Assembly (NCBI RefSeq): GCF_027706745.1 | Contig: NZ_JAQFWP010000002.1 | Location: forward strand, 1 to 64,000 | DNA from: Nocardiopsis suaedae | GTDB taxonomy: Bacteria > Actinomycetota > Actinomycetes > Streptosporangiales > Streptosporangiaceae | DNA: 64,000 nt | Reading direction: 5' to 3' | Program-made: the position numbers and the translations under genes | Shown: positions 51,439-58,769 of the stretch, piece after piece | Position numbering within the stretch: position 1 is the stretch's first letter | How the letters are laid out: each line of letters starts with the position of its first letter | Notes under the pieces: model-generated | Databases searched by the model: none | What the model saw: only the letters and a program-made list of their open reading frames with translations | What the model was told of the DNA's origin: nothing

Positions 51439-52752
51439 TCACAGGCGGCACCGGTTCACCAGATCGCCTTGCCGGGGCCGTTCGACCGTGGTGCTGGGCG
51501 GGGGAGGCGTGCCGTCCTCGGCCCACTGCTCCATGGCGGTGAAGGCTTCGCGGTAGCAGGGCAGCATGGGGCGGAGCCGGTCGGGGAACCGGTCGTACAG
51601 CCCGTCCACGTGGTTGCCGTCCTCCACGCGGTAGTAGCGGGAGATGTCCGCGTTCCCTCGGGCGTCCACCATGTCCGCGTAGACGTCGGAGCCCGTGGAG
51701 ATCGGCAGCAGGGCGTCGAGGGTGCCGTGCAGGGTGATCAGCGGCTTGCCGATGTCCCCGGTCAGCGAGATGCGGTCCACCGCGCGCCGCACCGGCGCCG
51801 GACGGTCCTCGTAGACGTAATCCGCGTCGTCGCCCTTGTAGGCCGGGTCGAACTCGGCGCGGTAGATCTCCTGGGTCAGCCCCCAGTAGACCTCGTGGTG
51901 GAACTCCCACAGGAACTCGGAGTCGGCGGGGAACCCCGCCTCCAGCAAGGCCTCGCGCGCTTCCGGGTCACCCGTCTCGGCGTAGGCGGGGTACTCGCGC
52001 ACGGCGGTCGGCAGGAAAGTGAACAGGTTGGGCCCGTCGCCGCGCCACAGCACCCCGGACCAGTCGATGCCGCCGTCGTAGAGGTCGGGCCGGTTCTCCA
52101 GCTGCCAGCGCGTCAGGTACCCGCCGTTGGACAGGCCGGTGACGAAGGTCCGTTCCGGGGTTCGGCCGTAGTGGAGGCCCGCGGCCTCCTTGGCGGCGAC
52201 GGTGAGCTGCGTGAGGCGCTTGTTCCATTCGGCGACGGCGGACCCGGGGCGGTTGCCGTCGCGGTGGAATTCGAGCCCGGTGTTGCCCTTGTCGGTGGCG
52301 GCGAAGGCGTACCCCTGGGCCACGACCCAGTCGGAGACGGCGGCGTCCAGCGCGTACTGCGTGCGGTTGCCGGGCGACCCGCCGACCACGAGCCCGCCGT
52401 TCCAGTCCTCGGGGAACCGGATGACGAACTGGGAGTCGTGGTCCCAGCCGTGGGTGGCGTTGGTGGACGACCGGTCGGGGAAGTGGCCGTCGAGCTGGAC
52501 ACCGGGCACACCGCTCGGGTTGTGGGTCCCCTCGGCCTGCAGCCCGGCCCAGGCGGCGGGGTCGGTGTGCCCGCTGTCGACGGTCCCTGCGGTGGTCAGG
52601 TCGTCCAGGCGGGAGGTCACCACCCGGTCCGCTCCCGGGACGGGGCCGTCGCCGCCGGGTGGGGAGGCGGCGTTCGCGGGGGCGGTTGCGGCGGCCGTGG
52701 AGGCGAGGAGGAGCGCGCCCGCCAGTGTGGCGGAGGTCACGTGCGTTCTCAT
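51439..52752 (-). CDS. Secreted 3HB-oligomer-hydrolase-like alpha/beta hydrolase
   Basis: A 437-residue exported enzyme. Signal peptide to about ANAASPP (30). Hydrolase motifs are RFPEDWNGGLVVGGSPG near 115-130, the nucleophile elbow GLSNGGYLT near 205, LITLHGTLDALLPI (acid Asp) and GNHVDG (His). The layout resembles tannase/feruloyl-esterase and 3-hydroxybutyrate-oligomer hydrolases; with the PHB depolymerase gene in the same operon the latter is favoured. ATG 52752. Confidence 0.72.
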   Translation of the reverse strand: MRTHVTSATLAGALLLASTAAATAPANAASPPGGDGPVPGADRVVTSRLDDLTTAGTVDSGHTDPAAWAGLQAEGTHNPSGVPGVQLDGHFPDRSSTNATHGWDHDSQFVIRFPEDWNGGLVVGGSPGNRTQYALDAAVSDWVVAQGYAFAATDKGNTGLEFHRDGNRPGSAVAEWNKRLTQLTVAAKEAAGLHYGRTPERTFVTGLSNGGYLTRWQLENRPDLYDGGIDWSGVLWRGDGPNLFTFLPTAVREYPAYAETGDPEAREALLEAGFPADSEFLWEFHHEVYWGLTQEIYRAEFDPAYKGDDADYVYEDRPAPVRRAVDRISLTGDIGKPLITLHGTLDALLPISTGSDVYADMVDARGNADISRYYRVEDGNHVDGLYDRFPDRLRPMLPCYREAFTAMEQWAEDGTPPPPSTTVERPRQGDLVNRCRL

Positions 52753-52884
52753 GCCGTACGACGGTAAGCGCGCGTCGCCGCGGGCCCCATGGGCTCGGCA
52801 CCCACTCTGAGAGGGGTGCCGGTCCCCGGCGGGGACATGGTGCGGGAAGGGCGGTTCTCGGTCGGCCCTCGGCCGGCGCCGCGG

Positions 52885-53202
52885 TCAGCCTTCGACGATC
52901 GCCCGCAGTGCGGCGACGTGGGCCTCGTAGGCGGCGCGCCCCTCCTTCGTCAGCGACAGCCAGACCCGCTGCCTGTGGTCGCGCGTGGCGCGGTTCTGGT
53001 GGACGTACCCCTCGCCGACCAGGGTGCTCACCTGCTTGCTCAGGACCGATGCGCTGATTTGGAGCTTGTCCTGCACGGTCGCGAACTCCACCTGGCCCCC
53101 CGAGCCCGCGGCGTGGAGCGCGGCGCAGATCTTGAGCCGGTTCGGGGCGTGGATGGTCGGGTTGAAGCCGTCGGCTGCGGCGGATGCGGGATCGGTCGTC
53201 AC
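52885..53202 (-). CDS. Winged-helix regulator (HTH_34/MarR-like)
   Basis: A 105-residue single-domain winged-helix DNA-binding protein: APNRLKICAALHAAGSGGQVEFATVQDKL, then the recognition helix ISASVLSKQVSTLVGEGYV and the wing RDHRQRVWLSLTKEG. It is a short PF13601-type regulator. GTG 53202 overlaps the stop of the upstream membrane-protein gene by four bases (GTGA), so the two are coupled and probably act together. Confidence 0.88.
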   Translation of the reverse strand: MTTDPASAAADGFNPTIHAPNRLKICAALHAAGSGGQVEFATVQDKLQISASVLSKQVSTLVGEGYVHQNRATRDHRQRVWLSLTKEGRAAYEAHVAALRAIVEG

Positions 53203-53672
53203 TGGGAATCGCTCTGCCTGTAGTAGGGGCTGGTGCGGCGGTGGTAAGGGCCGAATCCGGCGATGATGACGCCGAGCGCGGCCGACAGCCCGACCCAGAG
53301 CCAGTTCGAGTCGATGACGGTGCTCGCCGCGAGGGCGGCGGCCGTGAGCACCCCGCAGGGGACGAAGACCGGCCAGGTCTCCTTCCAGGTGAGCCAGCGC
53401 AGCACGCCCATCTGCTTGACGCCGAAGTGGGCGATGAGCGCGACGGCGGCGAGAAAGGCGGCGATCCCGGCGAACGTGGCCCCGATGCCGAGCGGGGTGT
53501 CGGGGAGGACGGTGATCAGGCCGTAGGGGGCGACGACGGCTCCGAGGACCGGGAAGTACCAGGCGGGCACCTTGACACCGGCGACGTCGGTGGTGAGCTT
53601 CTCGGTCTCCTGCAGTGCCGCCGCGGCCTCCTCGGGGGAGGGCCGGCCGCTCGGGGGATTCTGTGTTTCCAT
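53199..53672 (-). CDS. Small multi-pass membrane protein partner of the winged-helix regulator
   Basis: A 157-residue protein with an acidic N-terminus of about 35 residues and four hydrophobic helices (about 42-62, 66-83, 97-117, 120-140) and a basic tail (HRRTSPYYRQSDSQ). Cotranscribed and translationally coupled with the regulator; membrane-protein/HTH_34 pairs are frequent in actinobacteria, with unknown signal. ATG 53672. Confidence 0.75.
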   Translation of the reverse strand: METQNPPSGRPSPEEAAAALQETEKLTTDVAGVKVPAWYFPVLGAVVAPYGLITVLPDTPLGIGATFAGIAAFLAAVALIAHFGVKQMGVLRWLTWKETWPVFVPCGVLTAAALAASTVIDSNWLWVGLSAALGVIIAGFGPYHRRTSPYYRQSDSQ

Positions 53673-53988
53673 ACCGGAAAGTGAAGCATTGACTTTCCAT
53701 GTCGTCAAGTGAGGGAGTGGGGTCACAGCCCCTCAGCGAGAAGGGACCGGGCAGCCGGGGGAGCGGAATGACCTGAGGACGCGGTCCGCCCCCGGCCGCA
53801 TGCCCTCGTCGCTCGCGCTTCGACCCCCGCGGGTGTGTCCCGCGCCACCGGGCGGCATATTCTGACCCCTGGACCACCCCGCCGACCCGGCGGACCACAA
53901 CCGCGTTGACTTCGAAGGGGCCGGCCTCGTAGCGACCGGCCCTCGCGCGGTCGACGCCAGGCGGACACCTCGAACGAGGAGGCTCGGC
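53673..53988. other. 316-bp divergent region with operator-like repeats
   Basis: Between the membrane/regulator pair (minus) and the patatin gene (plus). At the minus-strand promoter side lie GGAAAGT (53676-53682) with inverted ACTTTCC (53692-53698) and TTGAC (53689-53693) with GTCAA (53704-53708), likely the regulator's own operator; on the minus strand TTGACG also reads as a -35. The right 200 bp are GC-rich and hold the patatin promoter. No gene is supported. Confidence 0.55.
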
Positions 53989-54834
53989 ATGCGCAAGGCC
54001 CTGGTGCTCGGCGGCGGAGGCATCACCGGGATCGCCTGGGAGATCGGCATGCTCTCCTGGCTCCAGGAGGCCGGGCTGGACCTGACCGGCGCCGACCTGG
54101 TCGTCGGCACCTCCGCAGGGTCCGTCGTCGGCGCGCAGGCCACCTCCGGCATGCCGCTCGCCAAGCTCTACGAACGCCAGCTCGCGCCCCCGGACGGGGA
54201 GGTGAGCGCCCACCTGTCCCGCGCGGGCCTGCTCGGCTTCGTCTCGGCGTACCTGATCGAGCGCGACCCCGACCGGGCGCGGGCCCGTATCGGCCGCGCC
54301 GCCCACCGCAGCGCGCTCCGCCGCCCGAACGCCTCCGTCGCCGAGCGCCGCGCCGTCATCGCGGGCCGCCTCGTCTCCCACGACTGGCCCGACGCCGACC
54401 TGCGCGTCGCCGCCGTCGACGTCCGCACCGGCCGCCGCAAGGTGTTCGACCGGGACAGCGGCGTGCCCATCGTCGACGCGGTCGCCGCGAGCTGCGCCGT
54501 GCCCGGCGTGTGGCCCCCGGTACCGGCCGGCGGGTCCGTCTACATGGACGGCGGCGTGTACTCCACGGCCAACATCGACGTTGCGGCCGGGTACGACCGG
54601 GTGGTCGTCCTCGCCCCTATCGCGCACGGGATCGGACCGCTGCCCGGCCCCGCCGCCCAGCTCTCCGACCTGCCCGGCGACCCGAAGACCGTGCTGGTCA
54701 CGCCGGACAAGGAGGCCGTGGCGGCGTTCGGCGGCAACGTGCTGGACCCGAGGTTCCGCGCACCCGCCGCGCGCGCGGGCCGGACCCAGGCACCGGACGT
54801 CCTGCGCGTGGTCGGCGAGGTGTGGGGCGGCTGA
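53989..54834 (+). CDS. Patatin-like phospholipase
   Basis: A 281-residue patatin/RssA-like acyl hydrolase. The oxyanion loop LGGGGITG is at residues 8-15, the nucleophile Ser in GTSAGS at about 41-46, and the catalytic Asp in MDGGVYS near 186. Soluble, no signal peptide. It should hydrolyse lipid acyl esters; a cellular target is not evident. ATG 53989 with GAGGAGG upstream. Confidence 0.9.
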   Translation: MRKALVLGGGGITGIAWEIGMLSWLQEAGLDLTGADLVVGTSAGSVVGAQATSGMPLAKLYERQLAPPDGEVSAHLSRAGLLGFVSAYLIERDPDRARARIGRAAHRSALRRPNASVAERRAVIAGRLVSHDWPDADLRVAAVDVRTGRRKVFDRDSGVPIVDAVAASCAVPGVWPPVPAGGSVYMDGGVYSTANIDVAAGYDRVVVLAPIAHGIGPLPGPAAQLSDLPGDPKTVLVTPDKEAVAAFGGNVLDPRFRAPAARAGRTQAPDVLRVVGEVWGG

Positions 54835-54912
54835 AGGCCCACACCGCTCCGGGGCCGCCGCCCCGGCCCGCCGCGAGGGGAACCGTCGGTGGGCTCCTCT
54901 AGGCTCTGAGCC

Positions 54913-56202
54913 ATGGGTATGGAGAGCTCCGCCGAGTCCCCGCAGCCGGTGCGCGTCGTCATGCAGGCCGTCGGCGGGTGGATCGGGCGCCTCGGCCGCA
55001 TCTGGGTCGAGGGGCAGATCGCCGAGCTCAACCGCCGCGGCGGCACCGCCTTCATCACCCTGCGCGACCCGGTGGCGAACGTGTCGGCGCGCGTGGTGTG
55101 CCCCATACGGGTGCTGCAGGCCACCACCCCGGTGCCCGAGCCGGGCGCGCGGGTGGTCATCCACGCCAAGCCCGACTTCTACGTGGCGCGCGGAACGTTC
55201 TCCCTGCTGGCGCTGGAGATCCGGCATGTGGGCCTGGGCGAGCTGCTCGCCCGGCTGGAACAGCTCCGCAAGACCCTGGCCGCCGAGGGCGTCTTCGACG
55301 AGGCGCGCAAGCGCGCGCTGCCGTTCCTGCCGGGGACGGTGGGGCTGATCTGCGGGCGCGACTCGGCGGCCGAGCGCGACGTGCTGGAGAACGGCCGCCG
55401 CCGCTGGCCGGCCGTCCGGTTCGAGGTGCGCGAGGTGGCGGTGCAGGGGGACCGTGCGGTGGGCGAGGTGACCGAGGCGCTGAAGGAGCTGGACGGGCAC
55501 CCTGGCGTCGACGTCGTCATCATCGCGCGCGGCGGCGGGAGCCTGGAGGACCTGCTTCCGTTCTCCGACGAGGCGATGGTCCGGGCGGTCGCGGCGGCGG
55601 GAACGCCCGTCGTGAGCGCGATCGGGCACGAGCAGGACACGCCGCTGCTGGACTTCGTAGCGGACGTGCGGGCGTCGACCCCGACGGATGCGGCGAAGAA
55701 GACCATCCCGGACGTGGGGGAGCAGCTGGAGCTCATCCGGGGGCTGCGCCACCGCGCGCGCCGGGTGATCGAAGGTGGTGTCGCGCGGGAGATGGCGTGG
55801 CTGGAGGGCATGCGGTCCCGGCCGGTGCTGGCCAACCCCGTGCAGGAGATGGACCGGCTGACCGAGCAGGTGATGGGCCTGCGGGACCGCGCGCGCAGGT
55901 GCGTGACGGTGTCGCTGGACCGGGCGGGCGACGACCTGAGGCACACGAGGGCGCGGTTGCACGCGCTGTCACCCGCGACGACGCTGGCGCGCGGCTATGC
56001 GATCGTGCAGGGGCCGGACGGGGGAGTGGTCCGGTCGGCTGATGAGGTGTCCAAGGGTGATGAGCTGCGGCTGCGGTTCGCGGAGGACAGTTTGAAGGCC
56101 ACCGCGGGCGACAAGATGGACGGCCGGGACGACGCGGACGACGCCGACGGTTCGGACAGCGCGGACGGCACGGACAGCGCAGACGAGACCGGGGACGAGT
56201 GA
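54913..56202 (+). CDS. xseA: Exonuclease VII large subunit
   Basis: A 429-residue large subunit of exonuclease VII, which degrades single-stranded DNA in both directions. The N-terminal OB fold (GWIGRLGRIWVEGQIAELNRR) and the catalytic region GLICGRDSAAERDVLENGRRRWP, IIARGGGSLEDLLPFSDE, and SAIGHEQDTPLLDFVAD are complete. The C-terminal 35 residues are an Asp-rich tail (DADDADGSDSADGTDSADE), longer than usual. The stop is 6 bp before xseB. Confidence 0.96.
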   Translation: MGMESSAESPQPVRVVMQAVGGWIGRLGRIWVEGQIAELNRRGGTAFITLRDPVANVSARVVCPIRVLQATTPVPEPGARVVIHAKPDFYVARGTFSLLALEIRHVGLGELLARLEQLRKTLAAEGVFDEARKRALPFLPGTVGLICGRDSAAERDVLENGRRRWPAVRFEVREVAVQGDRAVGEVTEALKELDGHPGVDVVIIARGGGSLEDLLPFSDEAMVRAVAAAGTPVVSAIGHEQDTPLLDFVADVRASTPTDAAKKTIPDVGEQLELIRGLRHRARRVIEGGVAREMAWLEGMRSRPVLANPVQEMDRLTEQVMGLRDRARRCVTVSLDRAGDDLRHTRARLHALSPATTLARGYAIVQGPDGGVVRSADEVSKGDELRLRFAEDSLKATAGDKMDGRDDADDADGSDSADGTDSADETGDE

Positions 56203-56208
56203 GGGGAC

Positions 56209-56514
56209 ATGGCGAAGAAGAGCAGCACGGCTGAAGCCGCCGAGACGGAGAACCCGGAGCAGGCGGGCGCGGCCGAAGAGCCGGAACTCAGCTACGAGGA
56301 GGCCCGCGAGGAGCTGGACTCCGTGGTGCGTCGGCTGGAGTCGGGCGGCCTGACCCTGAAGGAGTCGCTGGCTTTGTGGGAGCGCGGCGAGCAGCTTGCG
56401 AAGACGTGCGAGCAGTGGCTTGAGGGGGCACGGGCGAAGCTGGCGGTGGCCATGGAGGAGAACGCCCCCGAGGGCAACGGGAACGGCGGCGGCGAGGCGG
56501 AGACGCCGTTCTAG
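56209..56514 (+). CDS. xseB: Exonuclease VII small subunit
   Basis: A 101-residue small subunit: a disordered acidic N-terminus of about 28 residues, then the two-helix XseB domain ELSYEEAREELDSVVRRLESG and LTLKESLALWERGEQL. It wraps the XseA coiled coil. ATG 56209, coupled to xseA by close spacing. Confidence 0.96.
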   Translation: MAKKSSTAEAAETENPEQAGAAEEPELSYEEAREELDSVVRRLESGGLTLKESLALWERGEQLAKTCEQWLEGARAKLAVAMEENAPEGNGNGGGEAETPF

Positions 56515-56621
56515 ACTGCGCCTGAGGACAACTCAAAAGCGGTGAGGGGCGGGGGCGGTCAGAAGCGTTCCGCATTCGATCGCAAATCAGTAACGCCGCA
56601 CATCGTCCCAGGTGAGAAAGA
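56515..56621 (+). promoter_or_regulatory. Putative CRISPR leader
   Basis: The 107 bp between xseB and the first repeat are AT-richer than surroundings (CATTCGATCGCAAATCAGTAAC). The repeats next to it are all identical while those at the far end are mutated, so this side is the leader and the array is transcribed to the right. Confidence 0.65.
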
Positions 56622-57137
56622 GTGCGCCCCGCAGACGCGGGGATGGACCGTGGAGGGGCGGGGGCGGGGCTGCTGCCCGTAGGTGCGCCCCGCAGACGCG
56701 GGGATGGACCGCGGTCGGCGGCGCCGCACGCGCGGGCCTACGAGTGCGCCCCGCAGACGCGGGGATGGACCCACGAAAGGGCCCGCCCCGTCTGGGGCGG
56801 ACCCGTGCGCCCCGCAGACGCGGGGATGGACCTGAAGACGCGGGCGTGCCTCTGGTCCGCCCGGGGTGCGCCCCGCAGACGCGGGGATGGACCGACGACG
56901 GTCAGGCCTTCCTCGTGGAGGCGGAGGTGCGCCCCGCAGACGCGGGGACGGCCCCATCCGGTTGTCGCGGGTGTACCAGTCGAGCTCGTGCGTCCCGCAG
57001 ACGCGGGGATGGACCGCGGCCTTGCTTCGTCTCGATGCTGATGAGGCGGTGCGCCCCGCAAGCGCGGGGATGGACCGGCGCGGGCCAGGGCGTGCAGGGT
57101 GGCCGTGGTGTGCGCCCCGCAGACGCGGGGATGGACT
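56622..57137 (+). CRISPR. Type I-E CRISPR array, 9 repeats and 8 spacers
   Basis: Nine 28-nt repeats with an exact 61-nt period (starts 56622, 56683, 56744, 56805, 56866, 56927, 56988, 57049, 57110) and eight 33-nt spacers. The repeat opens GTGCGCCCC, has the hairpin CCCCGC-AGAC-GCGGGG and ends GGATGGACC, the type I-E form known in streptomycetes. Repeats 1-5 are identical; repeat 6 has two changes near its 3' end, repeat 7 one in the first stem arm, repeat 8 two in the loop, and repeat 9 ends in T. No cas gene is in the window. Reading frames across the array are artefacts. Confidence 0.97.
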
Positions 57138-57255
57138 GCCCAGGACTTTAACGATCAACGTGAGCACGGCGCTGCGCCCTGCCTCGCCGCAGGTGGGTCT
57201 CTCCCCGCGCAGGGGGTGAACGCCCCCGCCCTCTCCGGCCGCCCGGCCCGCTACC
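57138..57255. other. Trailer region of CRISPR array
   Basis: 118 bp between the last repeat and the methyltransferase stop. The first part (ACTTTAACGATCAACGTGAG) is AT-richer and could be a decayed spacer. No gene. Confidence 0.4.
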
Positions 57256-57951
57256 TCACTTCTGCCAGGCGTACACCGCCGACACCGGTGTGCTCCGGAA
57301 CTTCGCCCACTTCGGCTTCAGTTCCACCCACCGGTCGTCCACGACGCCCTCGTGCATCTCCCTCAGCTGCCAGCCCGCGGCCACCGCCGCTCGCACGTGG
57401 TCGCTCACCAGGTGCAGGTGTGTCGCGATCGTGAACGACCGCCCCCGGGTGTCCGTGTAGTGGGTCGGCATCCCGGTCGTGATCATGAACTGCGGGTGGA
57501 ACGTCACCATCACCAGCCACGCACCCGGCCGCGCCAGCCGTGCCGCCTCCGCGTACAGCGGTCCCACATCCGGCAGGTGCTCATCGATCAGCGACGAGAT
57601 GACCAGGTCATAAGCCCCGCCCTCAAGCCCGCTGTCGGTCGCGTCGCCCACGCGGAGGCTCTCGTGGGCCCCCTTCTCCTCCGCGATGGCCAGCATCTCC
57701 GGGGTCAGGTCCACCCCGTCGAGGCCCCGCGCCCCCTTCCCGCGCAGCCAGGCGCCGGTCCTGCCCGTCCCGCACCCCAGGTCGGCCGCGCGCCGCACCG
57801 ACGCCCACTCCGGGCCGCTCAGGCGCTCCAGCAGGTCGATGTCCATCAGGTCCTCGACCGTGCCCTCGTACGTCTTCGCCCAGGCGCCGTAGCCGGTGGC
57901 CACGTCGACGGTCGGGTACCTGCGGGTGTCGAAATCGGAGAACGGGATCAT
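57256..57951 (-). CDS. Class I SAM-dependent methyltransferase
   Basis: A 231-residue Rossmann-fold methyltransferase. Motif I is ADLGCGTGRTGAWL near 55-68; the acidic SAM ribose-binding residue lies in GLDGVDLTPEML; motif II is YDLVISSLIDEHLPD and post-motif region GAWLVMVTFHP. Methyl acceptor unknown; the HYTDTRGRSF segment is typical of small-molecule methyltransferases. ATG 57951. It lies next to the CRISPR array but nothing links the two. Confidence 0.9.
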   Translation of the reverse strand: MIPFSDFDTRRYPTVDVATGYGAWAKTYEGTVEDLMDIDLLERLSGPEWASVRRAADLGCGTGRTGAWLRGKGARGLDGVDLTPEMLAIAEEKGAHESLRVGDATDSGLEGGAYDLVISSLIDEHLPDVGPLYAEAARLARPGAWLVMVTFHPQFMITTGMPTHYTDTRGRSFTIATHLHLVSDHVRAAVAAGWQLREMHEGVVDDRWVELKPKWAKFRSTPVSAVYAWQK

Positions 57952-58023
57952 GCCGGGCAGTCTGCCAGCGCCCCGCCGAAGGCCGACACCGGTTTTCCGT
58001 GATCGCCCTGGTGACGTGATGCC

Positions 58024-58737
58024 TCAGGCGCGCGGGCGGCGCCCGTTGAGCTCGTCGCTGAAGGCCCGCACGTTGGAGGGGAGCCCACGGAACACCGAGA
58101 TGATCAGCACCAGCGCGGTGCCGAGGAACAGCCACGGCGCGATGTCGGCGAGCCGCGTGCCCATGCCGAGCGCCAGCGCGCGCACGAAACCGGTGCTGCC
58201 CAGCGTCAGCACGCACTCGGCCGCCACCGCCGCCGTGAAGTAGGCCAGCGGCGGGCTCACCGTCAGCCCCAGCAGGTCCGACGGCCGTACCAGCAGTGCC
58301 GCCACGACGCAGGCCACCACGAACGCCGCCCCGTTGAGGAATCCCCACCCGGTGGCGTCGGCGGTGAGGGCGGCCGACAGGCTCGCGGCCATGATCACCA
58401 GGACGCCGCCGCGCCCGGTCAGCCGTATCCCGGCGGGCCCAGCGGCCCCGGCGGCGCCCCCGCCGCCCGCCTGGGGCTTCTGCGCCTGCCTTGGCGCCTT
58501 CTGGGGCGCCTTCCGCGCCGCTTCCTGGCGTCCGGTGCGCCGGGGCGCCTCCCGGGGCCGTTTGCGTGGCCCTTGGGTGCGCGACGGTGCCCTCGCCTTC
58601 CCGCCCTTGGGCGTGGACGCCGTTCCGGAGGCCGACCGTTCGGCGGCCGGGTCGGTGCTTCCGCGCCGGCGGGGCGACGGGGGCACGAAGAAGGGGGCCC
58701 GAGGGTCCTCAGGCGACTCCGTGTTCCGCGTGGCCAT
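58024..58737 (-). CDS. DUF6542 membrane protein
   Basis: A 237-residue protein: a very basic, Pro/Arg/Ala-rich cytoplasmic N-terminus of about 105 residues, then four hydrophobic helices (about 110-130, 135-150, 160-185, 195-215). DUF6542 proteins accompany rmuC in streptomycetes. ATG 58737 with AAGGGAG upstream. Function unknown. Confidence 0.8.
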   Translation of the reverse strand: MATRNTESPEDPRAPFFVPPSPRRRGSTDPAAERSASGTASTPKGGKARAPSRTQGPRKRPREAPRRTGRQEAARKAPQKAPRQAQKPQAGGGGAAGAAGPAGIRLTGRGGVLVIMAASLSAALTADATGWGFLNGAAFVVACVVAALLVRPSDLLGLTVSPPLAYFTAAVAAECVLTLGSTGFVRALALGMGTRLADIAPWLFLGTALVLIISVFRGLPSNVRAFSDELNGRRPRA

Positions 58738-58769
58738 GCCCGCACGCTCCCTTGTATGACTCACAGTGT
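58738..58769 (-). promoter_or_regulatory. Candidate promoter of the DUF6542 gene
   Basis: On the minus strand GTGACA (about 58780) and TACAAG (about 58756) are spaced about 18 bp, with direct repeats of CAGTG (plus strand) in between. It overlaps the 3' end of rmuC. Confidence 0.3.

Noticed and set aside
52885-55962. A 1025-codon open frame on the minus strand through the patatin and xseA region
   Set aside because: Only its last 105 codons are real (the winged-helix regulator). The rest lies opposite well-supported genes and is Arg/His/Ala-rich, a typical product of high GC.
56559-57219. Several open frames of 100-200 codons across the CRISPR array
   Set aside because: They repeat the translated CRISPR repeat every 61 nt and change frame meaning with it; the array explains them.
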